Assembly (NCBI GenBank): GCA_027488155.1
Contig: JAIYCE010000058.1
Coordinates: 1-35,404, forward strand
Origin: Hyphomicrobiales bacterium
GTDB taxonomy: Bacteria; Pseudomonadota; Alphaproteobacteria; Rhizobiales; Beijerinckiaceae
Direction of reading: 5' to 3'
Length of the DNA: 35,404 nucleotides
How positions within the stretch are numbered: position 1 is the stretch's first letter; each line of letters begins with the position of its first letter. A program made the position numbers and the translations under genes. Shown in pieces: positions 7,916-18,282 of the stretch. The notes below the pieces were generated by a model, which saw nothing but the letters and a program-made list of their open reading frames with translations, searched no databases and had not been told where the DNA came from.

Positions 7916-9517
7916 TTAGAACGGAATCTTGGTGGGCCGCGCGACGCGGTACCACACGGCAATCATCATGCGTGTCATCGTCACCGCAGTCACAACTGTG
8001 GTGATGATGCCGAGCACCATCGTAACGGCAAACCCGCGCACCGGCCCGGTGCCCAGCATAAACAGGATGGCGGCGGCGATGAACATCGTCACGTTGGAAT
8101 CGATGATCGTTGCGAAAGCGCGCTGGAACCCGGCTTCCAGCGATGAGACGATGCTGCGGCCAAGCCGCGCCTCCTCTCTGATGCGCTCATAGATCAGTAC
8201 GTTTGAATCCACCGCGGTTCCGATGGTGAGGACAATCCCTGCAATACCGGGCAGTGTTAGCGTGGCGCCCAAAAGTGACATCAACGCAAAAATCATCACG
8301 ACGTGAATAAGCAGCGCCAGATTGGCGAAGAAGCCGAAGAGGCCGTAGCACGCAAACATGAAGGCGAAGACGAAGAGCGCGGCAATGTAAGATGCCTTCT
8401 TGCCTGCCTCGATCGAATCCTGACCAAGGCCGGGACCAACTGTACGCTCTTCAACAATGGTGAGCGGCGCCGGCAGCGCGCCAGCGCGCAAGAGGATCGC
8501 GAGATTGTTCGCCTGCTCAACAGTGAAGCGGCCAGAGATCTGGCCTTGGCCGCCCGTGATCGGTTGCAGAATGCGTGGCGCAGAAATCACTTTCTTGTCG
8601 AGCACGATGGCAAGCGGGCGGCCGACCGCTTCCGTCGTCACCTGACCGAAGCGCTGAGCGCCGCGAATGTTGAACTTGAAATTGACGATCGGCTCGCCGG
8701 TACGGCTGTCGAAAGCCGGCTGCGCGTCGATCAGATCTTCGCCCTGAACGATCACACGACGCTCGATGGGGAGCGGCCCGCCTTCATTCGACGGGAGATT
8801 TTCCACGTCGCCTGGCGCAGCACCTGTATCAGCGACGAGACGAAATTCGAGTTGTGCCGTCGTCCCGAGAATTTCCTTGAGACGCCGCGGATCCTGCAAG
8901 CCCGGCACCTGAACCAGAATGCGGTCGGGGCCTTGGCGTTGAATGTTCGGTTCGGTCGTGCCGAGCGCATCGACGCGGCGGCGTAACACTTCGATGGCCT
9001 GATCGATCGACTTGCGCACTTTCTCGTTCAGCGCCGCTTCCGTCAGCGTGATCTGAATGAGCCCATCAGGCTGCGTCGTGATATCCATCGAAGGCTGGCT
9101 AACGCCCGTCATGGCATTGCCGATAGGTGCCGCCATTTTGCGGAATTCGACGAGCGCCTTCTCGCGGTCGGCTACATCGGCGATCCGAACCGAAACGCCG
9201 CGCGGCAGCAGACTAATGCCGCCTTGCAGCGCAACGCGCTGCTCGCGCAGAATGCGGCGCACGTCATCGCGCAGCGTGTTGACCTGAGCGCGCAGAACCG
9301 TCTGCGTATCGACTTCGAGCAGAACGTGCGAACCGCCCTGAAGATCGAGACCGAGCACGATCGCCCTGTGCGGTACAATCCATGCCGGCAGAAACGAAAG
9401 CGATTTTTCGATGCTGGCGCGGGTCTCGGGCGCAAGCACGCTCGGCATCGCATAAAGAAACGAGGCCAAGGTCAGAAGCAGAACCGAGATGGTCTTGAAA
9501 CGAGAAAAGCGCAGCAT
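7916..9517 (-). CDS. secD: Protein translocase subunit SecD
   Basis: SecD is the large partner of SecF. The 533-aa chain has an N-terminal membrane helix (residues 7-27), the signature VLGLDLQGGSHVLLEVD at the start of the periplasmic P1 region, and a second periplasmic block with IVLDKKVISAPRI and FTVEQANNLAILLRAGALPAP. Five C-terminal membrane helices follow, with GTAVDSNVLIYERIREE in the fourth/fifth region. Length is typical for alphaproteobacterial SecD. The stop lies 12 nt before the secF ATG. yajC is 57 nt upstream on the same strand, so yajC-secD-secF is a probable operon. Confidence 0.98.
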   Translation of the reverse strand: MLRFSRFKTISVLLLTLASFLYAMPSVLAPETRASIEKSLSFLPAWIVPHRAIVLGLDLQGGSHVLLEVDTQTVLRAQVNTLRDDVRRILREQRVALQGGISLLPRGVSVRIADVADREKALVEFRKMAAPIGNAMTGVSQPSMDITTQPDGLIQITLTEAALNEKVRKSIDQAIEVLRRRVDALGTTEPNIQRQGPDRILVQVPGLQDPRRLKEILGTTAQLEFRLVADTGAAPGDVENLPSNEGGPLPIERRVIVQGEDLIDAQPAFDSRTGEPIVNFKFNIRGAQRFGQVTTEAVGRPLAIVLDKKVISAPRILQPITGGQGQISGRFTVEQANNLAILLRAGALPAPLTIVEERTVGPGLGQDSIEAGKKASYIAALFVFAFMFACYGLFGFFANLALLIHVVMIFALMSLLGATLTLPGIAGIVLTIGTAVDSNVLIYERIREEARLGRSIVSSLEAGFQRAFATIIDSNVTMFIAAAILFMLGTGPVRGFAVTMVLGIITTVVTAVTMTRMMIAVWYRVARPTKIPF

Positions 9518-9574
9518 CGTCGCGGCAGGCTCCGGACGGGCCGCGCTGAGGCGGCCCGCAATGGTTCAAACAAA

Positions 9575-9910
9575 TCAGGCGGCGTCGGTCTTAACTGGTT
9601 CGCCCTTGGCACGCACTTCCGCAATCATGCTGCGGATGACTTTGACCTTCACGCCATCGGCGATCTCAACTTCGATCTCGCCATCTTCGCCCGCCTTAGT
9701 CACTTTGCCGACGAAACCGCCTGAGGTGACAACAGTGTCGCCACGGCGGATGTTCTTGATCATTTCCTGATGGGCTTTGGCACGCTTCTGCTGCGGCCGA
9801 ATGATCAGGAAATACATGATCACGAAGATCAGGATGAAGGGGACAAGCTGGATAATCATATCCATGCCGCCACCGGCACCGGCACTCTGCGCAAAAGCTG
9901 GGGTGATCAT
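9575..9910 (-). CDS. yajC: Preprotein translocase accessory subunit YajC
   Basis: YajC is a small inner-membrane protein associated with SecDF-YidC. The 111-aa form starts MITPAFAQ, the usual N-terminus in this order. It has one membrane helix (IIQLVPFILIFVIMYFLII), then the diagnostic RPQQKRAKAHQEMIKNIRRGD and the cytoplasmic GDTVVTSGGFVGKVTK beta domain. An in-frame ATG at 9931 adds seven residues and is the alternative; neither start has a strong Shine-Dalgarno, though GGAG lies 12 nt before 9910. It is the first gene of the yajC-secD-secF-Mth938-NDUFAF6-like unit and is divergent from the DUF815 ATPase gene. The promoters should lie in 9911-10100. Confidence 0.95.
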   Translation of the reverse strand: MITPAFAQSAGAGGGMDMIIQLVPFILIFVIMYFLIIRPQQKRAKAHQEMIKNIRRGDTVVTSGGFVGKVTKAGEDGEIEVEIADGVKVKVIRSMIAEVRAKGEPVKTDAA

Positions 9911-10100
9911 CGCGGGATAAGGCTCCGTCATAGGGTGAAAGGCCCGCCCGAACCGGGGGGTCCAAAAGTCGCGCGGACTATAGCCACGCAAGGCCGGAAA
10001 GCAAATCAAACTGGCTGGCCCGGTGGATTTCCGGCTCGGCTCCGTTTAGGACAGCGCCTACCCTGTCCCAACCCTATCCAAAGTCGCGGATTTTAGTGCA

Positions 10101-11003
10101 ATGACTGCCTCCAAAACGCCTCCCGCCGCCGATCTCACCGGGGCCGATACGGCGGCCCTGCTCGCCCGTATCGCTGCGGCGCTTGAGCGCATCGCGCCGG
10201 TCGCAGCCGCGAGAATCGATTTCAATGCCGCGGATGCCTTCGTCTGGCACCCTAACCCGGACGGCCTCATTCCCGTCCCGCGCGTCAATCGGGTTGAGAT
10301 GGAGTTGCTGCAGGGCATCGACCGGGTCCGCGATCTACTCAACGAGAACACGGAGCGGTTCGCCACGGGGCTGCCGGCCAACAACGCCCTCCTCTGGGGC
10401 GCACGCGGCATGGGCAAATCCTCGCTCGTCAAAGCCGCCCATGCGCAAGCCGCACGGAAGAACGCAGCCGCCAAGGCCCAACCGGTGAAGCTGATCGAAA
10501 TCCACCGCGAGGACATCGACAGCTTGCCCCGCCTGATGGCACTGCTGCGCGATGTGCCGTGTCGCTTCATTCTCTTCTGCGACGATCTCTCCTTCGACGC
10601 CGACGACACATCCTACAAATCGCTGAAAGCAGTGCTCGAAGGCGGCATCGAAGGACGCCCCGAAAACGTCATCTTCTACGCAACATCCAACCGTCGCCAT
10701 CTTCTGCCACGCGACATGATGGAGAATGAACGTTCAACCGCAATCAATCCCGGCGAAGCGGTCGAAGAAAAAGTCTCGCTCTCGGACCGGTTCGGCCTCT
10801 GGCTCGGCTTCCACAAATGCTCACAGGATGAATATCTCGCAATGATCGATGGTTATGCCGATCATTTCAAGTTAAAGATGGACCGCGCGGCTCTTCATCA
10901 CGACGCGTTGGAATGGGCGACAACACGCGGCTCGCGCTCTGGCCGAACAGCATTCCAATATATTCAGGATGTTGCAGGACGTTTGGGACAAAAACTCGAT
11001 TGA
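10101..11003 (+). CDS. DUF815 family AAA+ ATPase
   Basis: This 300-aa protein is a predicted ATPase of the DUF815 family. Walker A is GARGMGKSS (residues 100-108), Walker B is RFILFCDDLSFD, and a sensor-1-like YATSNRRHLLPRDM follows. The C-terminal half carries SLSDRFGLWLGFHKCSQDEYL and the RSGRTAFQYIQD block typical of the family. Function is not established; members resemble AAA+ loader or regulator proteins and lack membrane segments. It is a single gene divergent from yajC and convergent with the LytM lipoprotein gene. The ATG is 90 nt after the nearest in-frame stop region, and no strong Shine-Dalgarno is evident. Confidence 0.93.
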   Translation: MTASKTPPAADLTGADTAALLARIAAALERIAPVAAARIDFNAADAFVWHPNPDGLIPVPRVNRVEMELLQGIDRVRDLLNENTERFATGLPANNALLWGARGMGKSSLVKAAHAQAARKNAAAKAQPVKLIEIHREDIDSLPRLMALLRDVPCRFILFCDDLSFDADDTSYKSLKAVLEGGIEGRPENVIFYATSNRRHLLPRDMMENERSTAINPGEAVEEKVSLSDRFGLWLGFHKCSQDEYLAMIDGYADHFKLKMDRAALHHDALEWATTRGSRSGRTAFQYIQDVAGRLGQKLD

Positions 11004-11009
11004 GTTTTT
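10990..11009 (+). terminator. AT-rich hairpin overlapping the DUF815 stop codon
   Basis: AAAAACTC-GATT-GAGTTTTT is a perfect 8-bp stem with a tetraloop, and the TGA stop lies inside it. The stem is weak (A-T rich) but ends in five T residues, so it could act as a modest terminator. Repeat copy 2 follows 62 nt later. Confidence 0.35.
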
Positions 11010-11070
11010 CAACGCGAGATTGCTGTGCACGTTCAGCGATGGCGAGCTGAGGTTTCGGCGTACCTTTCCT

Positions 11071-11087
11071 AAGGCCGAATGGCCGCC
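11071..11087 (+). repeat. Dispersed intergenic repeat, copy 2 (17-nt core)
   Basis: The core AAGGCCGAATGGCCGCC is identical to copies at 3784 and 27530. Downstream it diverges but keeps a similar GC-rich run ending in CCCAAA, as in copy 1. It lies in the convergent gap between the DUF815 and LytM genes. This 225-bp gap also holds a terminator, an 8-bp inverted repeat CGATCAGC / GCTGATCG (11152-11184), and no gene. Confidence 0.8.
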
Positions 11088-11106
11088 GCGGGCTTCCCCG
11101 TGTCCC

Positions 11107-11146
11107 AAAAAATAAAGACGGGTGACGCCCGACGCGCCACCCGTCT
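11107..11146 (-). terminator. Rho-independent terminator of the LytM gene array
   Basis: On the minus strand a 9-bp stem AGACGGGTG / CACCCGTCT with a 13-nt loop runs directly into TTTATTTTTT. It is about 80 nt past the stop of the LytM lipoprotein gene, and should end the transcripts of the long minus-strand array. Confidence 0.85.
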
Positions 11147-11228
11147 GGAACCGATCAGCCGTTGAGTCTCGCAGAAGCTGATCGACTAATACGCGCCGCG
11201 CCAATGCACGGCGACAATTCCTGAGCGA

Positions 11229-12557
11229 TCAGCCACCACCGGCGAGATAGGGCATCGGATCAACCGGCGTCGAGCCCTTGCGCAATTCAAAATGCAGTTG
11301 CGGGGACGAAACATTGCCGGTCTGCCCCGATGTGGCGATGGTCTGCCCGCGCTTTACCTGCTCGCCGCGCTTCACTTTCAATTCGCCATTATTGGCGTAA
11401 GCGGAAACATAGCCATTATCGTGCCGGATTAGCACGAGATTGCCATACCCTTTCAGCTCATTGCCGGCATAAGCGACGACACCATTTTCGACTGCCTTGA
11501 CAGGCGTGCCCTCCGGCAGCGCGATGTTGATGCCGTCTGAGCCAGGACCGAAGCCCTGAATGATCCGGCCCTTCGCCGGCCAGCGGAATTCCGTACCGCC
11601 GGTGGAGGATGCGGCCGCGCCGAGCGAGGCGGTCGTTTCTTCCTTCGCGGCAGGTGCCGTCGTCACCGGCGCGACGGGCGCGGCGGCAACAGCCGGCGCA
11701 ATCTGCTTGCCCTTTTGCGGTTGAGCGGCTGGAGCATCGACCTTTGCCTGCTTGACCGGCTCGGCAGGAGCCGCCTGCCCAGCGCGCTGCGGCAGATCCG
11801 TCTTGCCCGGCTGTGCCGGACGTTGCGGCAAATCTGTCTTCTGCGGCTGAACCCCCGCCACCTGCTTTTGCTGCGCAGGCTGAACGGCAGCCGTTTGCGT
11901 CACCGGCTTCGTCTGCGCCGGCGCAGCCATGGGCTGTGCCTTGGCCGGGGCCGAAGCCACGATTGGAGCATTGGCGTGATAAACCGGGATCACAATGCGA
12001 GCGCCAGGAGCCGGATTACCGGTGATGTTGTTGGCCGAGCGGATCGCCGCTTCAGGCACGCCGTAACGCGCGGCCAGGGTCTTGATTGTTTCGCCTTGGC
12101 CGAGACTGACGGCCGAGCCGCCCTGTGCCGTCCAACCGGGTGCAGCGGCCTGCACAGGCGCAGGCGTACCGGCAGGAGCCATGCCCTGAACACGTTGTGG
12201 GGCGGCCTGCGATACTGGCGGCAAAGTCTGCGGTGCCGGGAGCGGAGCCGATGCAACAGGAGCGGCAAGCGGAGCGGAGGAAACGGGCGCAAGAGGCGCG
12301 GCGGAGACTGGACCTGAAGGAGCGTTCAACAGACTGCTTTGAGCAGGCAGCGAACCATGCGCGACAGGTGCCGGCGGCGCAAGTGAAGCGGTCACATCGG
12401 GATCGGTGCGGCCCGACGGATCGAAAATTCCCTGAAACGGCGTATCGGCGAAACGCGACACATCCGTACCGCAAGCAGCCAGAGTAGCCGCCAAAGCTGC
12501 TGCGACGGCAATGCGGGAGGCAGAACCAGAAAACGACATCACAAAACGCGAACGCAT
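11229..12557 (-). CDS. LysM/LytM (M23-like) lipoprotein, probable non-catalytic amidase activator (NlpD/DipM type)
   Basis: This 442-aa envelope protein has a lipoprotein signal ending in the lipobox LAAC (about residues 27-30). A Pro/Ala-rich segment follows, then one LysM peptidoglycan-binding domain (QGETIKTLAARYGVP...ARIVIPVY) and a long low-complexity linker with the repeated KTDLPQR. A C-terminal M23 domain starts FRWPAKGRIIQGFGPG. Active M23 enzymes need H-x3-D and HxH zinc ligands; here the regions read GSDGINIA and SPQLHFEL, so most ligands are missing, as in E. coli NlpD. I infer an activator of cell-separation amidases rather than a hydrolase. The start is uncertain (GTG 12569, ATG 12557 or ATG 12539); 12557 gives a good signal peptide. 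It sits in the classic surE-pcm-nlpD order. Confidence 0.9.
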   Translation of the reverse strand: MRSRFVMSFSGSASRIAVAAALAATLAACGTDVSRFADTPFQGIFDPSGRTDPDVTASLAPPAPVAHGSLPAQSSLLNAPSGPVSAAPLAPVSSAPLAAPVASAPLPAPQTLPPVSQAAPQRVQGMAPAGTPAPVQAAAPGWTAQGGSAVSLGQGETIKTLAARYGVPEAAIRSANNITGNPAPGARIVIPVYHANAPIVASAPAKAQPMAAPAQTKPVTQTAAVQPAQQKQVAGVQPQKTDLPQRPAQPGKTDLPQRAGQAAPAEPVKQAKVDAPAAQPQKGKQIAPAVAAAPVAPVTTAPAAKEETTASLGAAASSTGGTEFRWPAKGRIIQGFGPGSDGINIALPEGTPVKAVENGVVAYAGNELKGYGNLVLIRHDNGYVSAYANNGELKVKRGEQVKRGQTIATSGQTGNVSSPQLHFELRKGSTPVDPMPYLAGGG

Positions 12558-12677
12558 GACCAAGCCCACAAAAACGGCGTTGCCTACAGGCTCTAGAGAA
12601 CAGGATTGAAGTTAACGACGCCTTACGAAGTGGGGTTGAACCATAGATTTTCAGGAAATATTTTTACTAACCATGCG

Positions 12678-13334
12678 TTAAAGAGCGGCCGCCATGCCAC
12701 TCGCCAATGGAGCGGCGTTCAGCGGAGCACCCCAATCGATCCGCGCTGCACCGCCTGACTTGATCACACGCATCACCCGCATACCCTCATCGTTCCGCGC
12801 CACGCCGACCAAAACCCCATTCTCAGCCAATTGCGCCATCAGCGCCGGCGGCGGCGCCGCAAAGGATGCATCGATGACAATCCTGTCGTAGGGCGCGCGC
12901 TCGAGATGGCCGCGCTGCCCATCGCCGTGGAAGATATGCGCATTTGCAAAACCGAGCGTGTTGAGACGGGCAGCGGCCTCGACAGCCAAAGACCGGAACC
13001 GCTCAATCGAGACGACATCGCGGCCAAGCCGCGCTAGCAGTGCTGCCATGTAACCAGACCCCGTCCCCACTTCGAGAATCCGGTGTTCGGGACGCACCTC
13101 CAGCGCGCCGATAAGCGTGGCGATATGGGAGGGCGCGGGCAATGTTTGCCCGCATGGGATGGGAAGCCCAACATCCTGCAGCGCGAGATCGGCAAAACGC
13201 CGTGGGACGAAACGGCCACGCGGTACGGTTTCAAGCGCGCGCAACAGCGCCGTGTCGCGCAATCCGCGCGAGCGCAGCGCAAGCAAAAAGGCGATCGTGG
13301 CTTCGGCAGCGGTGTGGGTGTGGATATCCGTCAT
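12678..13334 (-). CDS. pcm: Protein-L-isoaspartate O-methyltransferase
   Basis: Pcm transfers a methyl group from SAM to L-isoaspartyl residues, starting repair of aged proteins. The 218-aa protein has the pre-motif PCGQTLPAPSHIATLIGAL, the SAM-binding motif I EVGTGSGYMAALLARLG, an acidic motif II (VVSIERF) and the post-I block YDRIVIDASFAAPP. The first block has the family's conserved QT..P...A pattern. Length is typical. AAGGA lies 5 nt before the ATG, and the surE stop is 23 nt upstream. The surE-pcm pairing is ancient and supports a role in repair or stationary-phase survival. Confidence 0.95.
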   Translation of the reverse strand: MTDIHTHTAAEATIAFLLALRSRGLRDTALLRALETVPRGRFVPRRFADLALQDVGLPIPCGQTLPAPSHIATLIGALEVRPEHRILEVGTGSGYMAALLARLGRDVVSIERFRSLAVEAAARLNTLGFANAHIFHGDGQRGHLERAPYDRIVIDASFAAPPPALMAQLAENGVLVGVARNDEGMRVMRVIKSGGAARIDWGAPLNAAPLASGMAAAL

Positions 13335-13357
13335 CCGCGTCCTTGCGTCTGATGAGT

Positions 13358-14118
13358 TCAGGGATGGAACAGGGACGCAAAACGGGTGAGAGTCGGCTCG
13401 TCGGTAAGGTCGAGCCTGAGCGGGGTAACGGAAATCTTCTTCTCTGCCAAGGCCGCAAGGTCGGTCCCGTGGCCGGGTTCGAATGGACCGCGCGAAAAGG
13501 CGATCCAGAAATAGGGATTGCCCCGCCCATCCTGCCGCGGATCGATGCGTAGCAGATCCTGCGAGCGAAAGCCCTGATGGGCCACCGCAACCCCTTGAAT
13601 TTCCGATGCAGCACAGCCCGGGAAATTGACATTGATAAGAATGCCAGCGGGGATGCCGGCTTCGAGAATGCGCTTCACAAGGTCCGGGCCATGGCGGAGC
13701 GCCGGTTCCCAGCTTGGAAATTCCCGCGTCTGCGCGGTGTAGGCCTGCGATAGTGCAATCGATGGAATGCCGAGAATGGTGCCTTCAATAGCCCCTGCCA
13801 CTGTCCCGGAATAGGTGACATCCTCAGCGACATTCTGACCGCGATTAACACCCGACAGAACGAGATCGGGCTTTACATCGAGAATGTGGCGCACCGCCAT
13901 GATGACACAATCGGTCGGCGTTCCACGAACCGCGAAATGGCGCGGCGTCACCTCCCGCAGGCGCAACGGATCGTTCAGCGACAGTGAATGCGCCACACCC
14001 GATTGATCGGTCTCAGGCGCCACAACCCACACATCATCCGAAATGGTACGCGCGATGTCCTCGCAGATTTTCAGGCCCGGAGCGTGGATGCCGTCATCAT
14101 TCGTGACAAGAATACGCA

Positions 14119-14119
<1 letters not shown>
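13358..14119 (-). CDS. surE: 5'/3'-nucleotidase SurE
   Basis: SurE is a metal-dependent nucleoside monophosphate phosphatase. The 253-aa protein starts [16 protein letters not shown], whose two Asp residues (8 and 9) bind the metal. It continues with [16 protein letters not shown] and [22 protein letters not shown], the Asn-containing active-site block. The ATG overlaps the serS stop (TAATG), with AAGG 7 nt upstream inside serS, so translation is coupled. Regulation should be shared with serS and pcm. Confidence 0.97.
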
Positions 14120-16294
<2,175 letters not shown>

Positions 16295-16298
<4 letters not shown>

Positions 16299-16771
16299 GA
16301 CCCTGCATGTCCGGCGGCCTTGGGCGGCGCGCTCTCATCTGCGGGCGCAGTGGCAACCGCTGGGGTTTCGGCTTGAGCGGAGCTTTCTGACGCCGCGCGC
16401 AATTCAGCATTCAAAGCCTCATGGGAGGCGGCATAGGCTGGCTCCGGCAGCGGCGGCGCGATCTCGGCAATCGTCGCTGCGTTGATCTCGCCCTCGGACG
16501 GCGGCGTCGCTGCGGTGGCTACAGGCGGCGTATCGGTATCGAGCGCGGACTTCACACTGTCGCCGAGCTCACTCACCTTCTTGCGCGCCTCTTCCATCTC
16601 CGCTTCGCGCATCGCGTCGGAAAATTGCGTCTGAAACTCACCCGCCATTTTACGGATATTGGCGATTGTCTTGCCAACCGTGCGCAGAACGCCGGGCAGC
16701 TCCTTCGGCCCGATGACGACGAGCGCCACCACGCCGACAACCAGCAATTCCGACGCTCCAATATCGAACAT
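16295..16771 (-). CDS. tatB: Sec-independent protein translocase TatB
   Basis: TatB forms the receptor complex with TatC. The 158-aa chain has the short membrane helix [20 protein letters not shown] and the family [19 protein letters not shown] hinge and amphipathic helix. An acidic coiled segment (residues about 45-75) and an Ala/Pro-rich tail follow. The Glu in GASELL and the GPKELP hinge distinguish TatB from TatA. It is 86 nt downstream of tatA, and its stop overlaps the tatC start. Confidence 0.97.
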
Positions 16772-16857
16772 GCATCAGTCTTTCAGGGCCGTAGCCCACA
16801 CCGGAGCCTTAGCCCCGTGTCCTTGAAGAGCGGAGCCGAAGCCCCGCCATAGCCAAA

Positions 16858-17127
16858 TCAACCCGCTTTGTGCTCGGTCTGAGCTGCGGCCGTTGCCTGC
16901 GGCTGGGCAGGGGCCGTCGCCGTTGCTGCCGCCGGTGCCGGGCCTTCCAGCGGCTTAGCCGGGGCTGTCGGTGCAGCAGCGGCCGCCTCATCCTCGGACA
17001 TGCCTTTTTTGAAGGCCTTGATGCCCTTTGCGACATCGCCCATCAGTTCCGACACCTTGCCGCGACCAAATAGGAGCAGGACAACCACCCCAACCACGAT
17101 CCAGTGCCAAATGCTTACACCACCCAT
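16858..17127 (-). CDS. tatA: Sec-independent protein translocase TatA
   Basis: TatA polymerises to form the Tat translocation path. The 89-aa protein starts [20 protein letters not shown], a short membrane helix, followed by the [20 protein letters not shown] amphipathic helix and an Ala/Pro/Thr-rich tail. ATG 17127 is chosen because GGAG lies 7 nt upstream; a start at 17157 would put ten hydrophilic residues before the helix. The gene is 53 nt downstream of the ABC ATPase. Confidence 0.96.
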   Translation of the reverse strand: MGGVSIWHWIVVGVVVLLLFGRGKVSELMGDVAKGIKAFKKGMSEDEAAAAAPTAPAKPLEGPAPAAATATAPAQPQATAAAQTEHKAG

Positions 17128-17180
17128 GGGTGCTCTCCATCTCTGCGGCGAGGCCAATGGGCCCCTCTCTCTCCGCGAAA

Positions 17181-18278
17181 CTAGGGGCCGGAGAGGGCAA
17201 AAACAAGGACTTCGTGGGGATCAATGTCGACACCCACGTCAGAACCCTCCGGAAAAGCCTGTGCATCGCGTAAACGGGCCTTAAGCGGCGTCTCCAAGCC
17301 CCCAACAGCGATTTCGAGGAGATCGACCTCCCCTGCGAAGCGGCGCGCCAGCAACCGTCCGGGCAAGCAGAAGCCTGCGGCCCGGAGCCGCACGCCCTGC
17401 GGCCGGATGCAGACCATAGCCCGCGTACCGTCGGCGAGACCGGGCGCATCGAAGAAACCGAGCGGCGTTTCCGCCCTGCCCTTTTTCACCACGCCCTCGA
17501 TTTCGTTGAAGTCGCAAAAGAAACGCGCAGCCTCGAGATCGACCGGATGCCGATAGAGCGTATCGGGCCGCCCGGCCTGCGCCACTGTCCCGGCCCGCAT
17601 CAGCACGATGCGGTCGGCAATACGCATCGCCTCTTCGGGATCGTGTGTGACGATCAAAGTCGTCGCGCCCATCTCACGCAAAAGCGCGACCGTCTCCTCG
17701 CGCACTGCATCGCGCATGCGCCGATCGAGATTGGAGAATGGTTCATCCATCAAAACGACGCCGGGGCGCGGCGCAACGACACGCGCAAGAGCCACGCGCT
17801 GTTGTTCGCCACCCGATAATTGCTCGGGATAAACATCGGCAAAATTTTCAAGCCCGACACGCGCAAGCGCACGGCGGGCAGCAGGCTCAGCCACATCTTG
17901 TGGAAAATTGGTCAGGCCGAACAGCACATTTTCGCGCACGGTCAGATGGGGGAAGAGCGCGTAATCCTGAAACATCAGACCTATGCCGCGATTCTCAGGC
18001 TCGACGAAACCATCAGGACCCGCAACTTCGCGACCGTCGAGTAAGATGCGTCCTTGGGTTGGTCTCTCAATCCCGGCGGCCAGACGTAACAACGTGGTTT
18101 TGCCGCAGCCGGACGGCCCAAGCAAACACACGATTTCACCCGCCTCAATATCGAGATCGAGCGCTTTCAAGATCGCTTTACTGCCGAAACTTTTGCTAAC
18201 GCCCTCAAGCGTCAGACGCGCCGGGATCGCGGCCCCGGCGGTGCCCCGCTGCCCCCAGCGGAACATGCCGCCGGCCAT
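17181..18278 (-). CDS. ABC transporter ATP-binding protein, FbpC/PotA-like, without a partner permease
   Basis: This 365-aa ATPase has Walker [11 protein letters not shown]-loop [13 protein letters not shown], signature [14 protein letters not shown], Walker [13 protein letters not shown] and H-loop [15 protein letters not shown]-terminal TOBE-like regulatory domain (about residues 270-365) follows. It most resembles ferric-iron or polyamine/molybdate-type importers of the CUT1-like class, but no permease or binding protein is near, so the substrate is unknown. The ATG is 4 nt after the scpB stop, with GGAG inside the last scpB codons, indicating translational coupling. It may energise a transporter encoded elsewhere (inference). 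Confidence 0.9.
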   Translation of the reverse strand: MAGGMFRWGQRGTAGAAIPARLTLEGVSKSFGSKAILKALDLDIEAGEIVCLLGPSGCGKTTLLRLAAGIERPTQGRILLDGREVAGPDGFVEPENRGIGLMFQDYALFPHLTVRENVLFGLTNFPQDVAEPAARRALARVGLENFADVYPEQLSGGEQQRVALARVVAPRPGVVLMDEPFSNLDRRMRDAVREETVALLREMGATTLIVTHDPEEAMRIADRIVLMRAGTVAQAGRPDTLYRHPVDLEAARFFCDFNEIEGVVKKGRAETPLGFFDAPGLADGTRAMVCIRPQGVRLRAAGFCLPGRLLARRFAGEVDLLEIAVGGLETPLKARLRDAQAFPEGSDVGVDIDPHEVLVFALSGP

Positions 18279-18282
18279 GGCC

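Noticed and set aside
7109-8146. Long plus-strand open frame opposite secF/secD (345 codons)
   Set aside because: It is rich in His, Arg, Asp and Gln with no recognisable domain. It lies wholly antisense to two well-supported genes, and GC-rich codon bias readily leaves such frames open.
11715-12317. Plus-strand open frame opposite the LytM gene (200 codons)
   Set aside because: It reads as Arg/Leu/Gly-rich low complexity mirroring the Pro/Ala/Gln-rich linker on the other strand.
17163-17200. GGCCCCT/AGGGGCC inverted repeat around the ABC ATPase stop
   Set aside because: No U-tract follows and part is coding, so I could not separate it from chance in GC-rich sequence.
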